Counted from the first letter of the stretch, positions 10,729-21,579 are shown. The stretch: DNA of 64,000 nt from Heloderma charlesbogerti (GCA_026122225.1 JANEZZ010002887.1:744001-808000); one strand, 5' to 3'. Notes: generated by a model from the sequence alone, not told the origin. Numbers and translations: made by a program.

Positions 10729-10763
10729 GTCTACACACACACCCACACACATACACACACACA
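10682..10763. repeat. (TCTA)n plus (AC)n compound microsatellite
   Basis: About twelve TCTA units (10682-10730) run directly into an interrupted AC repeat up to 10763. Confidence 0.97.
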
Positions 10764-11163
10764 CGGTTTAAAACCTGTCTAAGCAAAACTTGTTTTGCTT
10801 CCTGGAAATATCCCATAGAGTTGTGACAAGATACCATGAAGAACTGTAGCTTGAAGAGCCAGCACCCATGGTGGGCAGTGCTACAAATCTCATCGACAGG
10901 AATGGCAAACGGTAAAGCCGTAACTAACCATACATAGGCAATGCCTACTTTGGGGGTGAGGTGGGGGAATGTATTGCAAGCCCCAACAGGGTCATCTGCT
11001 GCAATACTACCCAAAAGGCATCTGCTGTATGCACCTCTCTTTGTTCAAGTACACCTGGTTCCAGAAACAGCTCTATGGAAGTGACATTCAGGGAAGAACA
11101 GGTGGTTTAAATATGGTCCAGGCAGAAATACGTTTTTCATCATCGCAGAAATAGGGTGGAAGG

Positions 11164-11512
11164 CAGTGCTGGCTCCAAGTTTGGAAGGGCCCTTGGGCAA
11201 GATACCCTCACTGGGCCCTCCTCCCTCAGTGAGTCTGTCTTCTTACCAGCATTGTCGCCAACTTCTCCTCCTCCTCCTTGTTATTGCTACCACCTGCTTG
11301 CTTGCCGGGAGAGAGCCAATGAACAACTAGGTAATGGCATCTCCTCCTTCTCCTTCTTCATGCCACCACCGTTGTCTGGTCCAGAGCGAGAAGAGTGTGA
11401 ACAAGCAGCTTGCAATGGCAAAGAGGAGGAGCAGGTGAGTGGGCTCTTGTCAGTGGGCCCCTGCTGAGGTGTGGGCCCTAGGAAGGTGCCCAACGATGCC
11501 TACTCCTGACTG
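11164..11512 (+). mobile_element. hAT-type MITE (CAGTGCTGGCTCC family)
   Basis: Starts CAGTGCTGGCTCCAAG and ends CTACTCCTGACTG, flanked by GTGGAAGG (11156-11163) and GCGGAAGG (11513-11520), 7 of 8 identical. Internal marks shared with other copies are CTGCTTGCTTGCCGGGAGAG-like and TGTCAGTGGGCCCCTGCTG. Relatives: 18555-18917, 30752-31110, 33411-33665 and 47828-48597. Confidence 0.8.
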
Positions 11513-11749
11513 GCGGAAGGAGTTGTTGGCTCAGGTGTCTGCCCTCCACCATCCAAGTTCTTTCTCTGAATTTCTCTGAGATAACTTATAATCTAATACA
11601 TAAACATTAACACTCATTGCTAGATGGAAAGGACCTCTAATATGTTTTTCATCAACTCTGAATATGGAAAACAGGACATTCCAGATTCCCAGTGCTCTTA
11701 ATGATGTTTTCCTATGTGTATGGTGAGAGGCGGGGGAAGAGGTCATGTT

Positions 11750-11870
11750 TCTATCTTATTGGGGGGTTTTAATTGTTCTGTCGTGGTTTTATTGCTTCAG
11801 TCTATGTTCTAAGCCATCAGAGTTTTGGAGGCACAGAATAGAAATGTTTTGTATCAAACAAACAAACAAT
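11750..11870 (+). mobile_element. L2-like LINE tail
   Basis: A TTTTAATTGTTCTG...GTTTTATTG run ends in GGCACAGAATAGAAATGTTT and a CAAA-rich tail, the layout of L2-like 3' ends in this window. Confidence 0.45.
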
Positions 11871-12297
11871 TAGCAGTAATGCAGCAAGGCCAACAGGAAA
11901 AAGAGGATCCCAAAATGAACGAGTTCAAATCCTATCTACATTAGGGGAAATACAGCCTTAAAAAGATTTGTTATAACTGATTTCAACCAACCACAGCAAC
12001 CATCAGGTTCTTATTGCTAGAAAGAAAGCCATAGAGGTTTCAAATATAAGTGCAAATTATTTGCTAGCCTTGCATACAAACTGGAAGGAAAGGCTACTTC
12101 GAAATATATTTTTTAAAAACTCTAATTTGACAGAGAGATGGGAGCCAGTGTGACTTGCTAATTTCTCAGTGATTAATCACAGGAGTGGGTTTTAGTTGAT
12201 TAATCTTCCAATTAAACCTATCAACAACCCCTGATCAAAGCCCCTACTAGATATCAATGTCTGCTGGCAAATTCAGATGTGGCATGCTGAGAATGTA
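11871..12297. other. No recognised feature
   Basis: AT-rich; nothing recognised. Confidence 0.4.
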
Positions 12298-12545
12298 AGG
12301 GCAAAACTAGACTAGATGTGATCTCCCAATATTACCTTTGAAGAAACCCCCCACCTACGGACACCTCCCCTGACAAATTGGAGCAGAGCTGTGGTGCTAG
12401 GGGAGGTGTCTTGTTTAAAATTTGTTCGCTGTTTCCAAATCTTAACCTCCCCCCCAAAGCTGTTCTTTTCCCAGTTTGGGAAAACATACAGATATGCTTC
12501 TCCTAGTGGGGCAAATAGCATCACTGGGACAGGGTGATGTAGATA
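12298..12545. mobile_element. MITE (GGGCCAAACTAGAC family), truncated
   Basis: Starts AAGGGCAAAACTAGACTAGA and shares with 23962-24320 a later block around CTCCTAGTGGGGCAAATAGC. The right terminal repeat is missing. Confidence 0.5.
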
Positions 12546-12676
12546 ATAGTGTGGGGAAATGGTTTAACCTCCGGCCACAGTGCTCTGGCTCTAATCCAGA
12601 TTGGGGCCACCACAGCTGATCAGGGCTCTTGACATCTCATCTAGTTGGGCCTTCATAAGATTAGCATCTGTATATT

Positions 12677-12843
12677 CAGTGGAGGCTGGTGGCTCCGATG
12701 AAAGTGGGGCAGTGAGTCTGCTCCAGCTTTCAGTCAGAACTCTAAAGGAGCTATCCAAGGTGCATGGAGAACTCCTTTAGAGTTTAGAGAAACACGGAGC
12801 AGATTCACTGCCCCACTGACATCGGAGCCACCAGCCTCCACTG
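12677..12843. mobile_element. Palindromic hAT-type MITE (CAGTGGAGGCTGG)
   Basis: 167 bp. Left end CAGTGGAGGCTGGTGGCTCC and right end GGAGCCACCAGCCTCCACTG are exact inverted repeats; the arms continue inward with AACTCTAAAGGAG near the centre. The flanks TGTATATT and TGTAATTC are only partly alike, a decayed 8-bp duplication. Copies: 17480-17682, 32501-32721 and a fragment at 36850-36895. Confidence 0.82.
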
Positions 12844-12913
12844 TGTAATTCCTGAGTAAACAGAACCATAAATCAGACTCGCAGCTTATAAACTGAATAA
12901 GGATAAAACAGAG

Positions 12914-13145
12914 GGCAGTACCCAATTCAACGCCACTGCTGTATCCAATTTGACATTACCGCTAACTTAAGTTACATTGGGCGAACATAAGCGACTGTTA
13001 GTGCAATGCCAATAGTGTTTGCTGGCGTGATAGTTTTCCCTGGAAAACCTGTCACACCTGCAAATACGATTGTTATTGCACAAGAGGTCACTTACGCTAG
13101 CGCAACGTAATTTAAGATAGCGGTAATGCCGAATTGGATACTGCC
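12914..13145. mobile_element. MITE (GGCAGTATCCAA ends)
   Basis: Inverted ends GGCAGTA...TACTGCC. Deeper arms match: GTATCCAATTTGACATTACC near the left, GGTAATGCCGAATTGGATAC at the right. CAGAG sits on both sides (12909-12913, 13146-13150), a possible 5-bp target duplication. A short CCCAATTC unit is repeated at the left end. Relative: 40681-40945. Confidence 0.65.
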
Positions 13146-13377
13146 CAGAGGTTCTTGGCTACATGTTAAGGAAAATACAAGACCAAATTGAAAATGAAAT
13201 CACATCTAATTGATTAAATAAATCAATAAGATATCTGGATATAAAAATGTCAAAATATGCACAAAACTTCTATAAGGATAATTATAAATTACTTTTCAAA
13301 GAATTAACAGTACTGAATAATGATCCAAGCTGAACTTAGAGGGTTTTATTACCTAAATTAAGCTTTTTTTTCTTTTA

Positions 13378-13718
13378 AATGTAAAGGTAAAGGTGTCCCC
13401 AACCAGTCATGTCCGACTCTAGGGTGCGGCGCTCATCCCCGTTTCTAAGCCGAAGAGCCAGCGCTGTCCGAAGACGCTTCCGTGGTCATGTGGCCCGCAT
13501 GACTGAACACCGAGGTGCACGGAATGCTGTCACCTTTCCCGCCGAGGCGGTACCTATTTATCTACTTGCAATTTCTTGCTTTTGAACTGCTAGGTTGGCA
13601 GAAGCTGGGACTGAAGACAAGAGCTCACTCCGTCACGCAGCACTCGGGTCTCGAACTGCTGACCTGCCGACCTTCCAGTCTGCAGTTCAGTGTCTTAACC
13701 ACTAAGCCACCGCGGCCC
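13378..13718 (-). mobile_element. Sauria SINE, full length
   Basis: Minus-strand head GCGGTGGCTTAGTGGTTAAG (Pol III box A region), box-B-like GTTCGAGACC, a body including the CGGAAGCGTC region, and a 3' end with AGAGTCGGACATGACTGG and a CCTTTACCTTTAC tail, which is Bov-B-like. Flanked by a perfect 14-bp duplication TTTTTTTTCTTTTA at 13364-13377 and 13719-13732. Sauria SINEs are transcribed by Pol III and rely on Bov-B-type machinery. Confidence 0.93.
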
Positions 13719-13959
13719 TTTTTTTTCTTTTAGAGTATCCTAATTGTGATAAGAAATGATCAGTTAATGAAGTGGCAAAAATGTTATTTAAGGTTGATTA
13801 GGAATAATGGGAAAGCACAAATTAAGGAACTTATTTTGCAAGATGAGGAAACCACAGAGGCCTCAGAGTCTCTAATGTGATTATGTGAAAATGTGTTACT
13901 ATGTAAATTATATAAACTATCTTACAGATCAGATAAAAAATCAATTTGTTTATCTGATT

Positions 13960-15298
13960 GTTTAATAATAATACTGCTTAATATTATAAAATTTCTAAGT
14001 GGTTTACATATAAATATTAAAAATCACATTTAAAATACACTATTAAAAACAATTCCAACTAGAATAACAATAAAAGCAATACAAGGAACAGTAAGATAGA
14101 TCGGCATATGACTAATTGCAATGAATTACAAGCCAGAGAAAGCCCGGGGAACTTGTGCATTTCAGGAGGTGTTTGAAATATACCACGTTTTCTGCCTCCC
14201 AGACTGTTCCAGAGCGTGGGTGCCACCACTGACAAGAACGACCAGCAAGGCCTCCTCTGAAGATCTTAAAGGTCAGCTGGGTATATATAGGGGAAGGCAG
14301 TCTGCTAGTTATCCTGGTCCCAAATAGTTTAGGGCTTTGTATGTCGACAGCATAACCTTAAAATGGCTTGGTAGTCATAGGCAGCCAGCACAGTTCTTTT
14401 AACACGGGTGTAATGTGACCATTGTGAACACTGAACATGTGAACATTGCGGCCACGGTGGCTTAGTGGTTAAGATGCTGAACTGCAGACCGGAAGGTCGG
14501 CCAGACAGCAGTTTGAGACCTGAGTGCCGCATGACGGAGTGAGCTCCCGTCTTCAGTCCCAGCTCCTGCCAACCTAGCAGTTCGAAAGCAAGAAATTGCA
14601 AGTAGATAAATAGGTACCTCTTCAGCGGGAAAGGTAACAGCGTTCCGTGCACCTCGGTGTTCAGTCATGCTGGCCACATGACCACGGAAGCGTCTTTGGA
14701 CAGCGCTGGCTCTTCGGCTTAGAAATGGAGATGAGCACCACCCCCTAGGGTCGGACACGACTGGCTGGGGACACCTTTACCTTTTTTAATGTGAACATGG
14801 CTGGGTGTCCCACTGAGCACCTAGTTGTTGCATTCTGTACTAGCTGCGGCTTCCGAACCAGGTGCAAGGGCAGCCCCAGCTTGAGTTCATTACAGTAATC
14901 TAGCCTTGAGGCTACCAGTGCATGAACCACAGTGGCTAGGCCATCCCTATCCAGAAACGGGCATAGTTGTCACACCAACCAAAGTTGGTAATGGGTCCTC
15001 TGAGCCACTGAGGTCACCTGGGTCTCCAGTGACAAAAATGGATTGAGGAGCACCCCAAATTACAGACCTGTTCCTTCAGAGGGAGTGCAACCCCATCCAG
15101 AACAAGCAAACAACCCAATTCCCAGACCTGGGAACCACCCAGCCATAGGGTCTCTGTCTTATCAAGATTCAGCTTCAATTTATTGGCACTTATCCAGCCC
15201 ATTAATGCATTCAGGCATTGGTTCGGAAAGTTCACGGCCCTGCTGGTTCAGATGTTACAGAGAAATCGAGCTGGGTGTCATCAGTATACAAATCTCCT
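13960..15298 (-). mobile_element. L2-like LINE, interrupted by a Sauria SINE
   Basis: Two blocks, 13960-14436 and 14799-15298, form one reverse-oriented LINE. The left end has an AT-rich tail and UTR. The right block encodes HALVASRLDYCN (near 14900) and SANKLKLNLDKTE (near 15180). At its far end GGTGTCATCAGTATAC, read on the minus strand, is the start of a YADDTQL-type motif. Divergent from the 1-1016 family. Confidence 0.8.
14447..14788 (+). mobile_element. Sauria SINE, full length
   Basis: Head GCGGCCACGGTGGCTTAGTG, box-B-like GTTTGAGACC, the same body as the copy at 13378-13718, and tail GGTCGGACACGACTGGCTGG followed by CCTTTACC. Perfect 10-bp duplication ATGTGAACAT at 14437-14446 and 14789-14798, placing it inside the L2-like LINE. 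Confidence 0.93.
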
Positions 15299-15567
15299 AA
15301 TGACTAATGACTGTCAGTTTTGGAATATCAGGCTTTAATTTTTCCTGAGCATGAATATACAGGGAAATTGTTTTAAAATGGTGACCAGATGGTATATTAT
15401 GTCTGTAAAGATTCACAAAAGAAATAATGTTCATAACTCAATGTGTTGGAAATGTAAAGCTAAAGGAAGGGATGTCTATCATACGTGGTAGGTTTGTCCA
15501 TTGGTGGGAGATTAAAAAATACTAAAAGAAAAGAATCTATGATACTTGATCAAATTATATCCTTTAG

Positions 15568-15640
15568 GGGGCATGGCTGACTAGGGAATGCTGGGAGTTG
15601 TAAGACTTTTTTCTGTCCAAGCATGCATAGGATTGCACCC
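15568..15640. mobile_element. TTAA-flanked palindromic MITE, right half
   Basis: Contains GAATGCTGGGAGTTGTAAGA and CATGCATAGGATTGCACCC followed by TTAG. The left arm is missing. Family copies: 21580-21711, 24594-24705, 31526-31658, 49641-49744. Confidence 0.65.
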
Positions 15641-15645
15641 TTAGA

Positions 15646-16030
15646 CTAACTCTGCAAGCGTCCTCCATTGAGACAGTGGAAAGCTGTGCAGCCGGTACCT
15701 CTCTGATGTTGAGAGCAGAAAAAGGAGACTGCAGGACCCAACACCCTCCCTCCTGCTGCCAACATGCCCCTGGAGTGGGGGATGTCAAAAGGAGGGAAAC
15801 AGTTTAGAAAATAAAAACAACCACCAGAAAAGGAAAGATACTGCTCATCTCTCCCTTCCACCTTCAGAATTTAGGTTTTGTCATAGGAGAGGAGTTCTTT
15901 TTGTGAACCTTTGAACAAGGAATATAACTTGTCAATTCTGAAGGAATTGCCACAGTGTGGAGGCCACTTGAAAATCAGTTCTGCTGAGAAACCAGCTCCA
16001 TCAGGCTCCTCCCTCCATGAATTGTCACCA
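15646..16030. other. No recognised feature
   Basis: Open frames on both strands lack recognisable domains. Confidence 0.4.
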
Positions 16031-16974
16031 GGGCTGCATCTACCTGGCACTGATTTCATTGTTGGCTCGGTAGGCTGCGCAGTACTAGTGCGGCGAATTA
16101 GCAACTGGGGCGGTAGATGGGAGGGTTAAAGGGGGCTTCCCAAGCTGGGATGAGCAGAGAGCGCAGAGCTGGGGAGCAGGGTGTGTGACTAGCATGCAGG
16201 ACTTGCTTGCCAGTAGATGTTCTTAACAAACCCTGCATACACATTTCTGAGGCAGGCGGGCAGGCAAGCAGGCAGCCAGCCGCTGCCTCCGGAGACTGAG
16301 CCGACGCTGAGAGCAGGGAGCATGGAGCGTGGAGCTGGGGAGGAGGAGAAAGCGAGAGGCACGTAGTCTCTTCACTGCCCAATCAACAGGTGCCCCCCCC
16401 AGCATAAAGACAGGCTTAGCAAAGGGCTTCCGAGTACATGTTTCTGAAAATCATCTGCCCTGGCACCCACCACCACTCAACCACGCAGCTTCGAATCCTC
16501 GGGCATGCAGCGTTTCTCAGCTGTGTTCCTTTGTAGCTGCACGTCCTCACACTCAAGCTCAATACCTAAAGCGAGAGAGGCAGCGACGTGGAACTGAAGG
16601 CAATTAGTTACTTCCCAGTAGACATGTTTGCCCCTTTGCTCTCCCCCTGCCCCTGCCCCTGGCTACTTTCCCTTCCACCAGTCAGTGCAGCTTCCACCAG
16701 CCCGCTTCTTCATGCCTCCGTAACTGCGGAGCTGCGAAGGGGGAGGGGGCATCACTAACAACGCTGCGATTTCAATCCGAGGAAGGGACAGACAGCTCAA
16801 CCCCTCGCAGTGAACCTGAAGCAAGTGAAACCTTTGCAGCAAATGGACTCTGAGAAAACTTGGATTTCTCCGTGACAACCACAGTCGGGCTGCAAAGCGG
16901 CGATTGCGTCATCTGTCGCAAAGATCTTCCCTTTTAAGTGGCACTGGGGCAAATGGCTCATGTAGATGGGGCCC
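16031..16974. mobile_element. Possible DNA transposon remnant, CpG-richer block
   Basis: The ends look inverted: GGGCTGCATCTACCTG on the left against GGGCCCCATCTACATG on the reverse complement of the right, 13 of 16 identical. No target duplication is evident. The interior is richer in GC and CpG than its surroundings and carries several short open frames without recognisable domains. It could instead be unique regulatory or promoter-like sequence. Confidence 0.3.
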
Positions 16975-17179
16975 AGGTGGCAGCCATTCCATCAGGTTAA
17001 CTCAAGGGAGAGTAGGGAAGCAGGACCACCCCATCAGCTCAGCTGAGAGACCAGCACCCTTTGGCTTCCCCTGTCCTTGAACTATTTTCAGTTCCATAGG
17101 ATCATTATACAGATGTTGCAGCTAAGAATGGATTCCTGAGCTAGCTTTCTTCCTCTTCCCTCCCAATCCCTTTTCCTTT

Positions 17180-17290
17180 TGTATAATGTTTTTAGATTGT
17201 AAATCTGAGGGCAGAGACTGCCTTTTTAAATTGATACCTACACCATTTTGGGAGCCTTTTTCTGGCTGAAGAGAGGGCTAAACATTCTTA
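17180..17290 (+). mobile_element. LINE 3' UTR-like repeat
   Basis: TTTTAGATTGTAAATCTGAG followed by GGCAGAGACTGCC and a GGCTGAAGAGAGGG-type ending. The same motif order is seen at 30360-30540 and in part at 55860-55910. The LINE clade is uncertain. Confidence 0.4.
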
Positions 17291-17318
17291 AATACATACA
17301 TACATACATACATACATA
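17291..17318. repeat. (ATAC)n microsatellite
   Basis: Seven tandem ATAC units. Confidence 0.95.
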
Positions 17319-17479
17319 AAACACATTACCACTTCTTATATGCATGTTGCCAAAGCCTCTCACAAATCTATGCCATTTGCATACCTTTCTCACAGGCTGA
17401 GCACAGGGACTGTCTTCTTAGTGACCTTTGTAAGCCACTCCAGGAGCTCTGTTTAGGTGAAGAGTGGGGGAGAAAGAAT

Positions 17480-17682
17480 CAGTGGAGGCTGGTGGCTCCA
17501 ATGTCAGTGGGGTGGTGAATCCACTCCGGGTTTTAGTCAGAACTAGTCAGAACTCTAAAGGAGTTTAAAGAGTTTAAAGAGCTTCACACCTTGGATAGCT
17601 CCTTTAGAGTTCTGACTGGTTCCGACTGAAACCCGGAGTGGATTCACAACCCCACTGGCATCAGAACCTCCCACCTCCACTG
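17480..17682. mobile_element. Palindromic hAT-type MITE, perfect TSD
   Basis: 203 bp, ends CAGTGGAGGCTGGTGGCTCC and CCCACCTCCACTG, with long internal arms (CACTCCGGGTTTTAGTCAGA mirrored near the right end). Perfect 8-bp duplication GAAAGAAT at 17472-17479 and 17683-17690. The centre has small duplications (TCAGAACTAG and GAGTTTAAAG repeats). Confidence 0.9.
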
Positions 17683-17690
17683 GAAAGAAT

Positions 17691-18199
17691 ATAGGTCATG
17701 GCTGCTCCATGTGAAGAACCATTTGTGTGCGGAGAAAGCTTTAAGCAGGTTTCATCTTATGGCCATTTTGTGTGAAGTGGGCTTCTGTGACAAGTCCAGC
17801 AGTCCCCTAATGCTTCCACCTTATGGTACTTTACAATCCCAAGCAACAAAGAGTTCCTTATATAAAGACAGGGAATTTCAGGCTGGGCTCTTAGGTGCAA
17901 TAGTTTCAGTCTCAGTGTGATTAGATGGATTTTAGCTTACTACTGTTCGAACCGCTCTCCTAGTTGAACATTGAAGTCAGGATTCCTAATGGATATTTAT
18001 AATAAGATTATAGAAGTGGAGTAGCTGCTGATTACCAAACAATTGGGAAGCCCCTATTTGTTTTTGGGCAACTTGGCTTTGTTTTTTCACCCTTGGCCAG
18101 ATTGACTGTCCATGGTACTGAAGCTGGATCGCTTCAGAATGGGGGAGAGAAGGATGGGATTTTTAGTCCTCAGTACTTCATGAAAGTCATCAGCCCAGT
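17691..18199. other. No recognised feature
   Basis: Nothing recognised. Confidence 0.4.
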
Positions 18200-18975
18200 T
18201 TAGGAAGAAAAGAAAAGATGACTAAAGGGAGACATGTTAGAGGTTTATACAATTATGCATGGCAGTTTTTTCCCCTCTCTCTTGCAATACTAGAGCTTAG
18301 GGTCTTCCAGTGAAACTGATTGGCAATAAATCCAGTATGGACAAAATGAAGTACTTTCTTACACAAGATATAATTCAGTTATGGACCTCACAACTACAAG
18401 ATGCAATAATGGCCACTGCCATAAATAAACAAACAAACAATAAATAAATAAATAAACGGGAACCTTTGCTTTAAAGCCATACTTATGGGCTTCCTGGAGG
18501 CATCTGGTTGTTGGCCACTCCCAGAAGCAGGATGCTAGACCAGGTGGATCCTTGCAGTGCTGGCTCCAGGTTTTTGAGGGACCTTGACCAAGACACCCTC
18601 AGTGGGTGCCACCCCCAGTGAGTCTACTTTCTCACTGCCATTGTCACCAGCTGCTATTGCTCCTCACCCTCGTTCTCATCGTTGTTACAATTTGCTTGCT
18701 TGACAGGCAGAAAGCTGGTGAGCAGGTAGGCCAGAGGATCTACTGCTCTTCCTCCTCACCACCAATGTTGTCTGGGCCAGAGCAAAAGAAAGGTCAAGAA
18801 ACAGGTTGCAATTGTGAAGAGGGAGAGCAAGTCCGAGGGGCTCTTGTCAGTGGGCCCCTGCTGGGCTGTGGGTCCTTGGCAGGTGCCTGACCATGCCTAT
18901 CCTGTATGCTGGCCCTGGATGCTTGGTCTGATCCAATGGGGCTCTTACGTATTTCTGTCAAGCAGAAATGCAGAG
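18200..18975 (+). mobile_element. CR1 LINE 3' portion, interrupted by a MITE
   Basis: 18200-18420 is a degenerate CR1 ORF2 end (GGGAGACATGTTAGAGGTTT, TTGCAATACTAGAGC). 18460-18554 is CR1 3' UTR (GGATGCTAGACCAGGTGGAT) and resumes at 18918 with TGGTCTGATCCAATGGGGCT. The gap is the MITE at 18555-18917, and an AAAT/AAAC simple repeat sits at 18422-18457. The terminal octamers are degraded. Confidence 0.82.
18555..18917 (+). mobile_element. hAT-type MITE inserted in CR1
   Basis: Starts CAGTGCTGGCTCCAGG and ends GTATGCTGGCCCTG. Flanked by GATCCTTG (18547-18554) and GATGCTTG (18918-18925), 7 of 8 identical. Removing it restores a continuous CR1 3' UTR, which fixes both edges. Confidence 0.88.
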
Positions 18976-19465
18976 GGGGCAAGTCACCCCTTGCACGATG
19001 GGCATTGCACTATGCAAGACAGCTGGAAAGATTAACTGGGACAGATTTGAAAACTGATTTGCCCCTGGGGAAGTAGGATAGGTACAGTGCTTAGCTGAAT
19101 TCTGCCACTCAACCAACAGCAATATGCTAGTGTGAACATAGCTGTAGCTCCAAGCAGTGACTTCCTTTCCCTATTCAATCCAGCTCATAAACCTGGAATT
19201 TGGTTTGAAAAACTGAATTGTGTTTGGCTTGGGGTTAGAAATGTATGCCTTCTGCAATGAAATGGAAATGGGAATATTTCTTGGCTGTAATACATAAGCA
19301 ATTCAGTTCCTTCATTCCCATTGCTGAGCTTTTAAAGGTAGGGAGAGAGAAAAATGTGTGTCAGTTCATGGAGTGTTTTTTGGCAATTTTCAATTCAAAC
19401 TTCAATGTTTTAGGAAAGCAGCCCCCCCTCCCCCAACAATCAAGAATAGGGTTTCTGGAGAGTGG
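18976..19465. other. No recognised feature
   Basis: Nothing recognised. Confidence 0.4.
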
Positions 19466-19498
19466 TTTCTTTTCTTTTCTTTTCTTTTCTTTTCTTTT
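19466..19498. repeat. (TTTTC)n microsatellite
   Basis: Six TTTTC-type pentamers in tandem. Confidence 0.95.
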
Positions 19499-19927
19499 GG
19501 TGGACTTCAGCATATAAAAATAATCTGAGTATGCATTTTGTTTTTGTGGCGAGTAAAGCATATGAAATCTCTTGTAAAAACAGTGCTTTCCTTGTCTTGG
19601 CAAATTCTGTAGGCATATCTCTTGTGGAAGTATTTTGGTTCTTTGGCTAAAATATGATCTATGAAGTGTGCCTGGGTCCCAAGAGATCAGTTTGGAGAAA
19701 TTAGCTGATGAAGGGCAAAATTTGCAGACCCTAGGAAAGTGTCAGTTTCTTTGTTTGGAACCAGTTCACCCCTTCCTTCCACCCTTTTAAATGAGGCTAG
19801 TATTGTATCCATATGAAACCATTGAGTCCGAAACCCTTCAGGGACCTTCTAAGTGGGCTGCTTTGTTTTTACATGTATCCCACAGCAACTTCCTATTAAC
19901 TACTGCAAATTTCAAAACCTTTTCACA

Positions 19928-20037
19928 CATTTAGGCTGCAATCCTAAAACACTTCTAAGGAGTAATGCCTACTGAACTTCTGAGACTTACTTCTGAGTAA
20001 ACATACATGGGTTGTACTGCCTAGATTTAAGACATCC
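19928..20037. mobile_element. MITE fragment (GCAATCCTA family)
   Basis: GGCTGCAATCCTAAAACACT, then GACTTACTTCTGAGTAAACA and a closing GGTTGTACTGCC. This pattern recurs at 21870-21958. It has the half-palindromic look of a degraded MITE. Confidence 0.45.
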
Positions 20038-21575
20038 AGCCCAATGGGACTGCAGACTATAGCTGTTTATGTTTTTCAGTATGTCTGTGTTTGGGTTTGT
20101 GTACATTTTCTGACATTCCTTCTAAAAGCCTTAAATCACTTAATCTGGAGAAATCCCTTTAAAATCACTGAGTATACTGGAGCAAGCAGTGCTTCCACTG
20201 GACCAAGAGCAACCTACATTCATTTCCTATCTTCTTCTTAACCGATTCTCTTTACAATCTTCTCCCATCCTTTTCTTTCGCCTTCTCTTCTGTTCCATTT
20301 TTGTTTTGCCTCCACCCGCTCCTTAAATCAATCAGGATGATATTGTGAAAACACATATTTCCTTTTAGTTTTCTCCTATACAGGCCCTCAAATAGAGTCT
20401 CTCTAGTAATTTATGCTAGTTGAAGTAGCTGCTATTTAAAGTTGGAAAAAAAAAACATGCAAGGCTAAACTACTCATCTAATGTAACATGCAGTTTGAGA
20501 AAACGGAACTGAATTCAAAACCCTCCCATTCTATCACCCTAAATGCAAAGCTTTTTCTTGTACTTTCCAAATTGTTGACTACGACAATGGCCTTGTTTGT
20601 GAGTTATCCCTAGAGCAACAGTAACTTTCTGCTGGTAAGTAAACATATAAATCAACCCCAGAGTACAGCTTCGAGGGCCTGGGATCTGTTTCCAGGGGCC
20701 AGACAGCTGCAACTGAAATGATGAGATTTTTTTTTTTTTCCAGAGGGAATGTAAAATGCTGACTTGAAAGGCATTTGCGAGTTCCAGAAAATATGTCCGA
20801 TCTTGGTGGGATGGGGAAGTTAAGGAAGGACTGCAGAGGGATGGTTAGAAACAGCTGTTTGTAAGAAAGGGACATTTTTGACCTAATAGACATGGACATT
20901 TTTCTGGTGTAAATCTTCAGCACTACACAGTTGGTTCAGTAAGTGGTTTCTTGCAAGGGGATTTGCACAGTTTGCGAATACCTAATGCAGACAGGCCTGA
21001 CAACTGAGCATCTTGGCTGCTGTCTTCCATATGAAGGGCAAGCAGGATAATTGTTTGGAACAAAACACAGCATATTTGGCATGATACATCTTCATCTGCA
21101 TTTTAAAGCACTTAACGTGGACCAGCGTTCTCGCAAAGAGGCAGCACTGGGGGCAGAAGAGAGCAGATAATTTCGATCAGAAAAGCTGGTGAGATGTTAG
21201 ATGCAATGTTCTATATTTTGTCCATGCCAAAAAATTGTATGAGTGAGTGGACGACCTCTCAAACAATGGGACTTTCTCCCTCTCTCCTTCCCCTGCAGCC
21301 CCCTGTGCCCCCAATCTGCTCCAGAGGGTCCCCATCCTCTGGGGGAGATTTTGAGAGCATGTGGAGGGCTGCAGGGAGGAGGGGGAATTGCCCCTTCCTG
21401 TTGCCGCTGATGGAAGCAGTTTCATCAGCAGAAAAACTTCACTGGATTTCACCCAATGTGAAAGCAGTTATCAAGGCTGCAACCCTCTGCATATATTTCT
21501 TCTTTTAAAAAATGAATATCTGAATACTTCATTATCTCTCTCCGGTATCATTTTCAGAGAGGGCGAATGGATGAA
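20038..21575. other. No recognised gene
   Basis: About 1.5 kb in which I find no domain, known repeat or RNA gene. It holds a poly-A stretch near 20450 and a poly-T stretch near 20730. Frames at 20579-20923 and 21194-21508 are undistinguished. Confidence 0.45.
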
Positions 21576-21579
21576 TTAA

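Larger units (their letters stand above)
13150..15560 (+). mobile_element. Ancient L1 LINE, disrupted by insertions
   Basis: Three separated blocks (13150-13363, 13733-13955, 15320-15560) together resemble the 3' part of an L1 ORF2. The first encodes IRYLDIKMSKYAQNFYKDNY, which fits the post-RT region. The last encodes the C-terminal MCWKCKAKGRDVYHTWW, an L1 Cys-rich signature. A Sauria SINE and an L2-like LINE interrupt it. It has many stops and is a dead relic. Confidence 0.65.

Noticed and set aside
12677..12843. miRNA gene
   Set aside because: The hairpin is explained by a repeated MITE family; without small-RNA data a miRNA call is not supported.
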